A program made the position numbers and the translations under genes. Source: Coix lacryma-jobi var. lacryma-jobi (Eukaryota > Streptophyta > Magnoliopsida > Poales > Poaceae). Taken from it: a DNA stretch of 64,000 nucleotides. The DNA lies in assembly GCA_009763385.1 (NCBI GenBank), contig CM019823.1, positions 177,390,995-177,454,994 of the forward strand, given 5' to 3'. This document shows, in pieces, positions 34,017 through 46,046 of this stretch (positions are counted from its first letter, which is position 1; every line of letters begins with the position of its first letter). A model generated the notes under the pieces. That model worked only from the letters and a program-made list of their open reading frames with translations, ran no database searches and was not told the DNA's origin.

Positions 34017-35332
34017 TGTTGGGTATTTTAAACGCACACAGAAGAATCCGCAAGTGCACGGATACCGATGTAGCTTTCACCCGAGAGTATTCCAGGGTAT
34101 CGATTTCCACGGGGAACGTGAAGTGTACTAGAAGAATCAAGAACGTCCAAGAAAAGAATGATAATATGGGTATAGAGAGATTTAGGGTTTTCTAAGCAGG
34201 TTTATCTAATAAAAGGCTCACTATACTTTACTTACTTCGGGACATCAGAACACTAGCCACAAAAAGGGATGAGAAAGGGGCTAGGATGCTCCGACAACGG
34301 TCCTACAAACACCAACCCGAACGTGGTGGACTACGGCGGCCGTCAGGGCTGTCACCACCTGGGGCTACCACAACTATCCGTAGGGCTGGGTGCAAACTCA
34401 GGTAAACCCTAGTCTAGACGCCACGTCTACACTAATGCTTACTACTCTAATTACTGCAAATAACTAGAGCACTCGATACGAGTGGAGATCCAGTAAATGA
34501 AATAAAGCAAGAACTAAAATTAGATATAATACTTGGAAATAGTAAATGAAGAACCTGGAGATTACTTGAAGACGAACTAGATGCTGCACCAATACAATGT
34601 CGAGGAAGATCCGACAGATCCGGCTCCTCCTCAGCTCTCTCCTTCTCCTCTCTCTAATCCGATTTCTAATTACAACTAGATGAACTAGACAACTAGAACT
34701 AGAACTAGATCTAATTCTAGATGAACTAGAGATTCATCTAGAGGGACCTCTACTTCTAATTGAAACCCTAGTTTCTGATGTGGAGATGAATAATGAAGAT
34801 GGAGATGCCTGAAGAGGGGGGTCTGGGTCTGGTTTTATAGCCCGGAGCGTGGAACGTGAGCCCTTGGATCAAACCGACTTCAGGGACGGTGGAGATGCAT
34901 CCTAGGAGGCAGTGGAAGAAGGTTCCAGAAGGCGGAGGCGAAACGGCCTCTGTGGCCGACCGGTCGGTCCCGGGGTGGGACCGGTCAGTCTGTCCCAGTG
35001 GGCCCACGTGGTGGCCCGCCTCGTGGTGTCTTCTAGATCCTTCTTTTGCATATTTCATTGCGAAATTAATATCTTTTCATCCGGGACTCCGAATATAGCA
35101 AATGATATGTCTGTTTCGATCGTCTCGACGAGCTCTTCGCAATGATGCACTCCAATTCATCACTTGAGATGCTTTTATATGGTAAAAACATGGATGTCCT
35201 ACAAAACAAGTGAGAGCACCAAAACTCGTGGAACTTGTTAGTTTCAAACCCTATAACTATGCTTTGTGATTCATTTAGTGTCATTTCATGCAATAGTTGA
35301 TGGTTAATTATGAGCATTAGTGAGCGTCAACA
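34017..35332 (-). mobile_element. Athila-type 3' LTR
   Basis: Begins TGTTGGGTATTTTAAACGC and ends GAGCGTCAACA, 1,316 bp with TG...CA ends. The adjacent internal sequence on the minus strand is a purine-rich tract (GCTTGGAGGAACT) directly before TGTTGACGCTC, as expected for the 3' LTR of a minus-strand Athila-lineage Ty3/gypsy element. The partner 5' LTR is not in the window. Confidence 0.85.
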
Positions 35333-36955
35333 AGTTCCTCCAAGCTTACCCTTTGCTAGTCCCGAGCAAAGACAATCTCAACAATGGATCAGGAGTTGTT
35401 GCAATATCTTCACTTGCAACAAGTACACATGTATTCAAATAAAAGTTCTCATATGGATTAGATAAAAGTATCATATTATTCATCATGGGGCTTAGTACTT
35501 TACCTTGAATCCTGAGTAATGGAAAGATAGAACGATCAAATCAAGCACTATATCTCTTGCTCTTTCACTTCACCATTATCCCGGAGTTTTTATAAATTTT
35601 CAAAAAGATTAAAAACATATGTTGTCAAATTAAACAATGGATCCAAAGAGAAAGTCAACCACACCATTGAACCGAGAAGTGCATGTGTATGGAAAATGGA
35701 GTCGGATGCTCTTTTGAAATATATCACTCTCTTTTGTTTATCAGAGATACATGGCTATTGGGCTAATTCTACTGGCGGGCACATGCCCATTTTTTTCTGA
35801 TATTCATTTTTTTCTTTCGAGGTTCCGGACACTTGTCCCTTTTTATTTCCTCAGGATCTTTCTTTTTGAGGTTTCAGACACTTGTCCTTTTTTATTTCCT
35901 CGGATTTTTTTTTCTCTCTCTCTTTTTTCTTTTCTTTTTTTTTTCTTTTTTTCAATAGCCACATGCTTCCAACAAACTTTTGAGAGATTAGGAATAAATA
36001 ATCATGAGCATTTATGAGGAAAAGGGATTGAATGTGTAAGTGATATCAATTCAATAGCATGATAACTTCTCATAGGGTCAACAAAGCTTAATTTAACTCA
36101 ATGCAATTATTAGTCATATTAATATTGGAAACTCTCCGGAACTCTAGTGTTGTTTAGAACAAGTTAGTAGTAGCTCAGATCATCACATGTCATATCTATC
36201 AATTACCTAAACTCTGGATCAAGCATTTGCTACTCATATATTTAATTTCATTTTTAAGCATCATTATTAATCAGGAGAACTCATGCTTTGAAGACTAGGT
36301 ACTTGAAAGAAATTAGATAGAGCAACTATTCATCATTTCCATATAATAGATTAGAGAGGGTTCTTCTTTTATTATCAACTTTTTTAAAACAAAACTAAGC
36401 AAAGTTAACACACTATTTGTTTAACCTATTTAACCTAACACACAATTATTACAAAATAACTAAGATAGTGAATAAGACATACCTGGATTACGAAGATAAC
36501 GGAGATGCGTCTCCCCCAAGTCGGTTCCCTTAATAGCGTTGAGCCTTCATGTGCCCATATATATTTTTTCTTTTTAATTAATGGTGAGCCTTCATGTGCC
36601 CACATTTTTTTGTATATATTTTTTTTTAGATTTATGTATAGAAAGAAAACTTAAGAGGATACTTACCTGGATACATGTGAGGGCGGTGCCTCCCCCAAGC
36701 TGGATGTTGACGTAGTCGTTCGATCTTGTAATGCAGCGGACTGGCAGTGAAAATGTTCTTCCTCTATCGGAGCTCTGATTGATGTTGATGGTTGTTGAAA
36801 CATTGCTCCGACAGTGGATGGAATATCCATTGGCTTGTTAGCTTGTCTTGGCCTCTCAAATCCTGTGAAACTCAAATAGACAACAAAACTTGTGGAACCA
36901 ATTAGATGTTAGGCTTATAAGCATTGGTTGTCTAGAGTTTTTAGGATGATTGATT
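35333..36955 (-). mobile_element. Athila internal region between pol and 3' LTR
   Basis: Non-coding, AT-rich DNA between the integrase C-terminus and the LTR, where Athila elements sometimes carry an env-like frame. None is evident. A pyrimidine-rich tract of T and C lies at 35790-35955, with the phrase GACACTTGTCC repeated. Confidence 0.7.
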
Positions 36956-38785
36956 TTAGATTGGATCATTAAATTGCAAGAATTCAATCAAGTCTACTTC
37001 TTTTTCCACATTTTCAGGTTCAAGAAAAACTTTTAAGCGTTGGCCATTTACCTTAAATGTGTTACCTGTATCATCTTGGATGGTAATGGCTCCATGAGTT
37101 GAAGTGTCGATGACCTTGAAAGGTCCTTCCCACTTACTCCGAAGTTTCCCATGCCCAAAGAGCTTAACTCTTGAATTGAATAGCAGAACCTTGGGCTTAA
37201 ACTCCTTGTGCTTGATTCTCTTATCATGCCATCTCTTTGTTCTCTCTTTGTAGATCTTGGCATTATGGTAAGCTTTTTCACGCCATTCTTCTAGTTCTGA
37301 GAGTTGCATCTTTATTTTTGTCCCTGCAGCTTCAAAGTCCATGTTCCATCGTTTCATGGCCCAGTGAGCTTTGAACTCAAGCTCGACAGGTAGATGACAT
37401 GTTTTCCCATATACAAGCTGATAAGGTGACATGCCTATGGGTGTTTTGTATGCAGTTCAATATGCCTAGAGAGCATCAGGGAGTTTGTCCTTCCATCCCT
37501 TCCCCATTTCATCAACGGTCTTTTGTAGAATATTCTTGATTTGTTTGTTAGATGTTTCTGCTTGACCGCTAGTTTGGGGATGGTAGGCTGTAGCAATGTT
37601 GTGACGAATTCCATGATCTGCTAGGTACTTCCGGAAGACCTTATCTATGAAGTGTGACCCTCCGTCACTTATGACCATCCGGGGTGTACCAAATCGAGGA
37701 AATATTACTTCATGGAACATTCTCTTGGCATGTTTCGAATCAGCATTTCTGCACGGTATTGCTTCTACCCATTTGGACACATAGTCTACGGCTACCAAGA
37801 TATACTCGCAATTCCCGAACATAGGAAATGGCCCCATGAAATCAATCCCCCACACATCAAAGAGTTCAATTGGAAGATTGTTTGTGAGAGGCATTGCATC
37901 TCGGGCATTGATATTCCCATGTTTCTAGCATTCGTGGCATCTCCTAACGAACTCCTTTGTATCTTGATACATCGTTGGCCAGAAGAAACCACTTTGCCAG
38001 ATCTTGGCATGTGTCTGGAATGCTCCATATTGTCCTCCATACGGCGAGGCATGACATCTTTCCATAATTTGAGTAGCCTCAGCCATAGGAACACACCTTC
38101 TCAACAATCCATCGGCGCAGACTCGAAAAAGATATGGCTCGTCCCATAGGTGCGAGCGACTATCATGGATCAATTTTCTTTTGTTCGCACCAGGTGGGAC
38201 ATAGCCTTTTACTATAAAGTTCACGATGTCTGCGTACCATGGATCAGAGGTTGTTACCTTGAGCAGGGTATCGTCCCTTAGGTAGTCATTGATGGGTAGG
38301 TCATGTGTTTCCTTATACTGAAGCCTAGACAAGTGGTCAGCTACCGAGTTCTCTACTCCCTTTTTATCTCTTATTTCTATGTCAAACTCTTGGAGTAGAA
38401 GAATCCATCAGATTAACCGAGGCTTAGCATCTTTCTTAGTGAGGAGGTATTTAAGAGTTGCATGATCGGTGTAGATAATTACCTTTGCCCCCACTAAGTA
38501 AGATCTAAACTTGTCTATAGCAAAGACAACAGCCAACAACTCTTTTTCTGTTGTAGCATAGTTGAGCTATGGTCCAGATAAGGTTTTGCTAGCGTAGGAT
38601 ATAGCATAGTGCTTCTTATCTTTGGTTTGGCCTAAAATGACTCCAACTGCAAAGTCGCTAGCGTCACACATGATCTCGAATGGAAGCTTCCAATCAGGTG
38701 GTTGAATAATTGGAGCTGAGATGAGTGCCTTTTTAAGGATTTGAAAGGCTGCATGGCACTCATCATTAAAGATGAAGGGAGTATC
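36956..38785 (-). pseudogene. Athila-lineage pol, decayed and truncated
   Basis: Minus-strand pieces in order: end of reverse transcriptase and RNase H (LPFEIMCDASDFAVGVILG near 38.66 kb, then YTDHATLKYLL near 38.47 kb), the integrase zinc region (HASPYGGQYGAFQTH to RRCHEC), the integrase core (WGIDFMGPFP, VISDGGSHF, TAYHPQTSGQAE) and the C-terminal module (MSPYQLVYGKTCHLPVELE, KLRSKWEGPF). In-frame stops interrupt it near 37455, 37465, 37928, 38408 and 38565, so it cannot make a full polyprotein. The 5' part of pol and gag are missing because another LTR was inserted at 38786. Confidence 0.9.
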
Positions 38786-41043
38786 TGTAACACCCCGGGT
38801 GTTTAATTAATTAAAATAAATTAGAATTTAATAAGAAAATAGACAAAATCCTAGATGAAGGAAAATTCTAGCCAGATGTTTGTTGCATTCATGCCATTGC
38901 ATAATTTTTATTGGGTGAAAAAGAATTTTTATTAAACCCGTATAGGGTGTATCGAATTTTTTCTATTTAGAAAAGCAATAAAAAGATTTATAAAAGTTTG
39001 TAAAAACCAAACTCAAAATTTTATTTTCAAAACCTAGGTAAAATATTTCTAAAAGTTTTCAAAAGTGGTTTGATTTTGAAACTGATTTCAAACTGGTTTT
39101 CAAATGTTTTGCAAAAGAATTGAGAAAGAAATCAAAAAGAAAAAAAGGAAAATAGGTAACTGGGTCTCTCTTCATTCCTTCCTCCATTTTTCCGGCCACG
39201 GTCCGCATCCCATTTCCCCTCACCAGCGCCGGCCCAAGAGCTGCGCAGCAGCCCAACCCCCTCTCCCACTCCCTCCTTTCTCCTCCGCGAGCCGGCCCGG
39301 CACCTCGCCTGCGAGCACTCGCAACCGACTCGTTCCCGCACCGCCGCCCTCTCTCGCTGCCTCTGCCGAGTGGGCCATGTCCCTCCGCCGCTGACATGTG
39401 GGACCGTCCTGTCGGACTTATCCCCTGCCCAGCGCTCCCGAACAACCTTCGCCCGAGCTGCACACCGGCCCTTCCGTCCTTCGCGCTCGCGCTCGCCGTC
39501 CTCATCTTCTCCTTTTCCCGATCGCATCTACAGCCTCACCAGCCGCCACCCCGCTAAAAAAAGACACCGCATCTCTCTTCCTCTCCCGTGCTTGCAGGTT
39601 GCAGCGCCACCAGCCGCCGCCACCATAGATGACATGACCGAGCTCGGGGTTCTCCACCACAAAACCACAGCAGGTCTTTCCCCGTCAGCTGTTAGTGGTG
39701 TCGGATATCACCGTGGCGGACCGAACTCTCCTCAGCGCTCTACCGGGTCCGGGATCAAGTGCTTCCTCTCACCCCGGCCGAGCTCGCCCCGCCGCCGGTC
39801 CCCGTCGCCCGGCGCCGCCAAGCCCCGATCGTCTACGCAAGCATCTTGGCGGAACTCGCGGTGAAATTCCCTCGCCCCTCCTTCCTTCCCTGATGGTCCC
39901 CGTGCTCTCCAGCCCGGTTCCGTGCACCACCGGCGCATCGACCATGGCGCCACCGCCATCGCGCTCAACCCTGACCGCCGTCGTTACCCGGGGCCCAGAT
40001 CACCACCACCGTCTCTCTCTTGCACCGAGCCAGGAACAGCGCCAGGAACTCCAGTGCCGACCTCGCGGTGAGCCTCTCCATCTCTTCTGCACTCCTTCTT
40101 ACAGTTCGTAGTGTCTTCGTGTTCTGTCCAAGGTTGCGCCGGCAAAATTCCATTGTAGGTAGCCATGGCGCCACCGCCGACACCCGGCCCCAAAATCTGC
40201 TGAACAAGATCGAGCACCAACCGCAACACGCCGCTTCCCAGCAGCCATGCACGTGCATGCAAATTTATACGTTTGCAAACAGGAGCAAGCCATGCGTGAT
40301 CTTGCTAGCTTGATGATGTCATGATGACATGCACATGCATTTGTGGCCGTTTTCCTTCACAAAAATAAAAGATGTAATACAATAGAAATACAAGGATCCA
40401 TCTCCTTCACCGTGAACATGGTCTATGATAGACCACTCACACGAACCCATCTTCGGTCCATGACTCATGGACTCAGTTCACAACATAGTGTATGCGCACC
40501 TTGCGATCTAGCCCTTGACTTGTCCTCTAATTATATCACTGTTCATAGAGTCTGTATAGCCTTCTGATCTAGCCCCTTGGTTTTTGGATAAATGAGGCCT
40601 AGTCCTGTTGTCATTTTAATTTCAGATTTATTTATTTAAAATGTAAAATCAAGTTCACTCTATTTACAGTTTTGCCACTCCCATTCAAATGCTCGTAACT
40701 TGCTCATTTTAACTCCGATTTGACCCATTCAACTTGCGTTAGATTCATAATTTCGTTCTCTACGCAGTAGATCTATTAGTTTACTGTTTCCTTACTGTTT
40801 GTTGTACTGTTATTTATTTATATGTATTGTGCCATGTATGTTGCTTGGGCCAGAGAGTGCGGAGTACGAGGACGCTCCAGACCATCCTTGCGACCCAGTT
40901 GATTCGACCCAGTCCGAAGACAAGTGTCCTTGAACATCTTGCACCTACTTTATTTTACTTTTGGTACTAGAGTAGTTAGATCTTGTAGATGCATGCTTGT
41001 CGTTAATTTGAATCCCATGTTAGGGTTTACTAGAATTTGTTTA
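38786..41043 (+). mobile_element. Ty3/gypsy-type LTR, copy 1, truncated
   Basis: Starts TGTAACACCCCGGGTG just after Athila sequence. Possible target repeat on the left: GTATC (38781-38785). The first about 330 bp and the last about 400 bp (GGGCCAGAGAGTGCGGAGTA, GATTCGACCCAGTCCGAAG) match copy 2 at 46047-59993, while the GC-rich centre (39180-40260) differs. Open frames in that centre show no domain. The TGTAACACCCC start and the GC-rich body fit Tekay/Del-like gypsy LTRs; the lineage is inferred. The CACTA element cuts it at 41043. Confidence 0.65.
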
Positions 41044-41070
41044 CACTACTACAGAAACATGCCTTTAACC

Positions 41071-41290
41071 CCGGTCGGCAAGGGCCTTTAGCCCCGGTTG
41101 CCGAGCCGGGACTACGCTTCCGGGACTAAAGCCCCCCCCCCCCTTTAGTCCCGGCTCCAGCCACCGGGGCTAAAGCCCACCCTTTAGTCCCGGTTGGTAA
41201 TACCAGCCGGGACTAAAGGGTGCTGCCAGCGGTGCCCCGCAGCAGCACCCTTTAGTCCCGGCTGGTATCACCAACCGGGACTAAAGGGTC
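41071..41290. repeat. CACTA subterminal repeats
   Basis: Several copies of CTTTAGTCCCGG in both orientations, one large palindrome (CACCCTTTAGTCCCGG with CCGGGACTAAAGGGTG) and a run of C at about 41133-41143. Confidence 0.85.
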
Positions 41291-41597
41291 CCTGGTTTTT
41301 TCTTTTTTATTTTCATTTCAGTTCTGTTTTTAGTTTTGTTTATTTATTTAATAGGTTTTCTAATATGTATTATTTGCTGCTAATATATATAATTTATATA
41401 TATTAGCAGCATAACACAATAAGCTTATTGCATGCATATATAATTGAACTATAGAACTACATATATATATAAATATGTACATATAAAATTACAAGCAATA
41501 TATATACATGTAGAAGTTGTCCAAATATCTATCTACAAAAGTTGTACTCTAAAGTTAGTACTATAAACCTATTACAAGTTGTACTCCATCTAAATAT

Positions 41598-44500
41598 CTA
41601 CAGGGCATACAAATGATCATCATTGTTTGGAATCAACGGCTCGTCGGTATTATAGTAGAACTCGCCGTTTGAACTTATGACTTGTTCCCGAAGAAATCCT
41701 GCTATTGACTCTTGTATTGCTTTCAATTGGTCTTGTAGCATCACTTTTTGCTTCAACCAGTCAGTCTTCAATTGGAATTAAAGAAGATATTAGTTATATC
41801 TATATTATCAATATTAAGTCTATAAAAAATGAAAAGAAACATGTTACGTACTTTGATGATTTCTTCAGGAATTCTATTTGATTCTATCATCATGTACTCG
41901 CAAACATAGAATCCACATAAGTTGGTACCCTGTTTTTGTCTCAAAATCCACTGTAGAATGAAAAGATTTATCTCGTAATAAAGATATGATATATGACATG
42001 ATATAATAAAGATACACGTACATTGACGAAGGTGTAAACTTACTGGTAGTCGTGGCTTTATTGTAAGTGGGGCCTTACACTGACTCATATGTTCCCGAGC
42101 AATGAATTTTTCCCAAACCCTAATCCGGCCAATGAAACATTAATAGTTGGATCATTATTTATTAATTAGTATATATATACAAGCTTAGTCTCTACTTTAA
42201 GCATGGAAGCTAGGGATCGAAAAATTACATTTGGAGGATGTCTATCATATCTTGGTAATCTTCTTGCGGTTTGCTCAACGAGTCATAGATTAACACATTG
42301 CTGTGTTTGAGATCAATGACCATCAGTATCCAGTGAAAGCTGTTGATACACATGATTCATATATATAGATTATTAGGGTTAAGTAAAATAAAATGTGCAT
42401 ATACTTATTATTAACTATATATGTCTCACGCACTTAAAGTTGTATGGGAAGAGTATTTTTTCTCTATCTTTTTGGTTCACGAAGAACCTCATGAGATTCA
42501 TACACGACTCATCGCTCCAAGTCGCTGAAGGGTTTGGAGCCTTGAAAACAACATATGGATCAACAAACCCAACAGAATTGTCATGTTTATCTCTGAGCTG
42601 AGTCATCTGATACCTGCAATATCGAGTCGATCCACAAGTACGTGTGTAAGAATACTACATACTATATACACATACTAGAGAGTTCAATGAAAACTATAAA
42701 AGAAACACTTACAAACAATAGCAGCTAAGGAGCGATTTGTCCAGTGCGTCCATATGGCATAGCTGGTGTAATTCCTCCATCTGGACTAAGATTAGGTCAT
42801 CGCCACGGAAGTAGTGATGGTTCCGAATTCGGACAGAAATCCAATTTATATCACCGTCTTTAGAAGCCTCTATGCACCATTTGTTGATTGCAAACATCTG
42901 CGTACCAAGTACATGCAAGTGATTGGGGTTCATTAGACTCCTGCCCGGTGCAAAATTTCTCCTCCATTCATCAACTACTTCCGCTCTTGGAAACTCCAGC
43001 CCAGTAGCAATATTTTGAATCGTCTCGTATGGGAGACCGCTGTCAATGAAATTTTTTCCATTGAGTCCATCTCAGACAAAGTGGTCTCTCCAGATTTTCT
43101 CTGTACTCTGCCCATGTTTGAACCGTACTGATTTTGCACAAATAATGGGGACAGAGGTCTTGATGTTTCCCCAAGCTGTGGAACACTCTTTCCCACTTTC
43201 TTCGTGCTTGATTGTTGTTCTTTTGCAGACTTGATTAGAGAGCGTTCGTAGTCTGATTTTCGCGAAGCCTTTCGGGCTCCACGCATCTTGATACCATGCT
43301 GGTCCACCCTTTTTCTTAACTCCTGTGGGTTTAACAGGAGGTAAGGCTTCTCTGGGTTTCTCTTCGCTTTAGCCGCGGCCGTTGATTCATCTAAAAAAAT
43401 TTCACATCTTTTTTCACCGAAATTTGTAACTCCTCATCAGTCATTTCATAAGCTAATTTCTCGTGTGCTTTTTTCCTGATGCAGGAGCCTTCTTTTTTGG
43501 AGGTGGGGCCTTCGGTTCCGTGGCAGCGGACCGCTTCTTAGGGCCGCGCGGTGGAGGCAGGGGTGTTGGAGCCCGCGGTGGAGGAGACGGTGGGGCCGGT
43601 GGCGGTGTTGGAGCCCGCGGTGGAGGTTGTGGCGTTGGAGCCCGCGGTGGAGGAGATGGTGGGGCCGGTGGCGGCGTTGGAGCCCGCGGTGGAGGAGATG
43701 GTGGGGCCGGTGGCGGTGTTGGAGCCCGTGGTGGAGGAGATGGGGTTGAAGTCGTGTCCTCCAACACATCGTCACCGCCCGCAGCACTATGATGCACTGG
43801 GGAATAATGACGAACTGGACTATAGTTCCTGCTACGCAAAACAACGAATGATGTGAGCATCCAACTAATATATACATATAGAAAGTTAGTGTAATAAAAA
43901 TTATTTCTCATTCACGCGCACACTACCTATGGTGAGGATCTTGATCAGTAGGAGGAGGTTGCGGCGGTGACACTCCAGGAATAATAATGAAGCGCTTGCG
44001 CCAGCAAATAAATGTCTTCTCTGCTTCACCTAAAGTCTTCTCCCCATCTCCCCCTTCGATTTCCAGTGCCACGCTGCCACAACCTGTCTCAACCCTATCC
44101 ACCGAAACGCTAGTGTATCCGGCTGGCACTGGTTGACCATGGATTCTTGGTGTTCTTGTGCGGTCGATAGGGTTTACAACACCGACAGCCACCTTTTTCG
44201 TGGCATTTCCATCTGGAATGTGCAGCTCACAAGTAGTAAAAGGTTCTTTAACGTCATCCACGGGAAAGCGTAGCTTGGAGTCATCTTGAATGGTGGTACT
44301 TCCGTGGAGGCGCAGCTGCTTTTCATCTGACCTGGGGGGCTAATGTTCGCTTGAGGATGCTGTGAAGATGTACCTTGCCCACTCGTCATTTGACTAAGTG
44401 CCGCTTGCACTTGCCTTTTGATTTCCTCCTGCATCCATTCTTCACGAGATTTCTCACGCTCTTGTGTTTGAAGAACATACTCCTCCAACTTGAAGAGTCG

Positions 44501-45712
44501 CTCTGCCTCCTCGTTCTTCTTTCTTTGGCGGCTTCTATAACTTTCTCGATCCGCTTCGAAGGAATGTAGCCACGAAACGGCCCCAAAGCCTCTCGTACGC
44601 CCACCGTGCTCAGGATTCTCCAGCGCGTACGTGAGTTCATCCTTCTCTCTATTGGGCTTGAACTCGCCAGCCAACACCGCATTTCGTGCTTGAACTAGCC
44701 TATGTGCTGCTCTTGAAATTTGCGGGCCCCAATCAAGCTCCCCATCATTAGGGTTTATGGTTCCCCCATGAGCGTAGAACCAATTTCTGGACCGTTCACT
44801 CCAATTTCTTCTTATTGTCTCTGGGACTACCCCCCTGGCAAGCATCTCCTGTTCTTGTCTCTCCCACTTTGGAAGGGCAGTCTTATAGCCACCTGATCCT
44901 AAATGATGGTGGTATTTCTTCTGAGCTGCATTCAGTTTGTTTACTCTGACCCGGGCCTCGCTCTCTTGTGATCTTTTGTACTGTACAAATTCATCCCAAT
45001 CGGCCCTTATCTTGACATACGCCTTAGAGTTGAAATCTGGCGTCTCGTTCTTCAGCACAAAGGTGTGGTACAATTTCTTCTTCCAGTCCTGAAAAAGGGT
45101 GGCCATCTTCTTCATTGTCCACTCCCGAATTCGCCTCAGCAGCTCCTCATCATTCGTGTCAAACGAGAAATGAGCTTGGACGTCATCCCAGACTAGCTGC
45201 TTGTCAAGATTGGAGACATAACTGATCTCGGGAGCACTTCGCCTCTGTTTCCATTCACGGGCACTTATCGGAATCCGATCTCTCACAAGGAACCCACAGT
45301 GAAAGACATATTTCTTTGCATTGGGTCCTAGTGGTTGGCCTGTAGCCATATCGAATTCGGAGATTACATGACGGCCCTTCAACTGCCTCTTCGGTCCTCG
45401 TTTTGGTCTGCTCTGCCCTGTCGCAGACGTCGATCCAGAGGGCTACATATAAGTAAAGACATGAAGATGAAACCCTAATACAAGTTGACATAAAACCTAA
45501 TCAAGTAATAAAGTAAATGTAAACCCTAACACGACACATTGTATATATACCTCGCCTGTATTGCCTTCTTCCATCTCAACTTGTTGTTCAGGGAGATTTT
45601 CATCATGCATGGTCATGTATTCGTAATTCAATAAGTATTGACTCCCGTCATCGCCGTCGGCGATGATATTCATCATTTCCTCCTCCATCACATTCTCATT
45701 TGGGTCGGCCAT
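41598..45712 (-). pseudogene. CACTA gene: Transposase_24-like plus Ulp1-like protease
   Basis: Reading on the minus strand: exon 45551-45712 (MADPNENVMEEEMM, donor GAG/GTATAT); exon from 45442 (SRPKRGPKRQLKGRH, then KTALPKWERQEQEMLARGV) matching the Ptta/En/Spm Transposase_24 family, with a coiled, Glu/Arg-rich end; a proline-rich stretch at 43500-43760 (repeats of APTPPPAPPSPPPR); a linker with MDALDKSLLSCYCL; a Ulp1-like cysteine peptidase region with HWILMVIDLKHSNVLIYDSL near 42.3 kb and GTNLCGFYVCEYM near 41.9 kb (His, Asp and Cys of the catalytic set visible); and a final exon 41598-41765. It is decayed: the frame shifts at a C run near 44332, near 43455 and at a T run near 43403. It probably encodes the second, DNA-binding type of CACTA protein. 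Confidence 0.8.
43500..43760 (-). repeat. Proline-rich coding minisatellite in CACTA gene
   Basis: Repeats of about 45-60 bp, (GGAGCCCGCGGTGGAGG on the plus strand) encoding APTPPPAPPSPPPR. Copies differ by a few bases and by in-frame length changes. Confidence 0.85.
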
Positions 45713-45825
45713 TTCTGTGAATATTAAAATATATATACAATATGATCGAACACTTAAAGGAGCTTTATACATGTATGTGAAACGAAAACCGAAAACCAGG
45801 GGTTTAATTAGGGGTTAAGGGTTTA

Positions 45826-46046
45826 GGGTTTTGGTCTCGGGGTTTAAGGTTTCGGGGTTTAGGGTTTCGGGGTTTATGGTTTGAGGGTTTAGGGTTATGG
45901 TTTCAGGTTTTACGGTTTCGGGGTTTAGGGGTACGGGGTTTCGGGGTTTAGGGTTTCGGGGTTTAGGGGTTCGGGGTTGCGGGGTTTAGGGTTTCAGGGT
46001 TTAGGGGTTGCGAGGTTTAGGGTTTCAGGGTTTAGGGGTTCGGGGT
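45826..46046. repeat. Telomere-like degenerate repeat block
   Basis: About 220 bp dominated by GGGTTTAGGGTTTCGG and variants (TTTAGGG, TTTCGGG, GTTCGGG). The plant telomere unit TTTAGGG occurs repeatedly but is mixed with variants, so it is not a clean telomere array. It sits just upstream (minus sense) of the CACTA gene start. Confidence 0.85.

Larger units (their letters stand above)
41044..46046 (-). mobile_element. CACTA (En/Spm) transposon, 3' part
   Basis: The left end reads CACTACTACAGAAACATG, after TTA at 41041-41043. Subterminal inverted repeats of CTTTAGTCCCGG / CCGGGACTAAAG follow to about 41290. Inside is a minus-strand transposon gene (41598-45712) and a telomere-like repeat block (45826-46046). 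The other end and the expected TNP2 transposase gene are not in the window: the element is interrupted at 46047 by an LTR. Confidence 0.85.

Noticed and set aside
39059..40313. Group of ORFs of 74-164 codons on both strands
   Set aside because: They fall in the GC-rich centre of a gypsy LTR and show no domain. A captured host exon cannot be excluded, but nothing supports a working gene.
45826..46046. True interstitial telomere
   Set aside because: Units are too mixed (TTTCGGG, GTTCGGG, TTTACGG) and the block lies within a CACTA element, so a chromosome-end fusion is unlikely.
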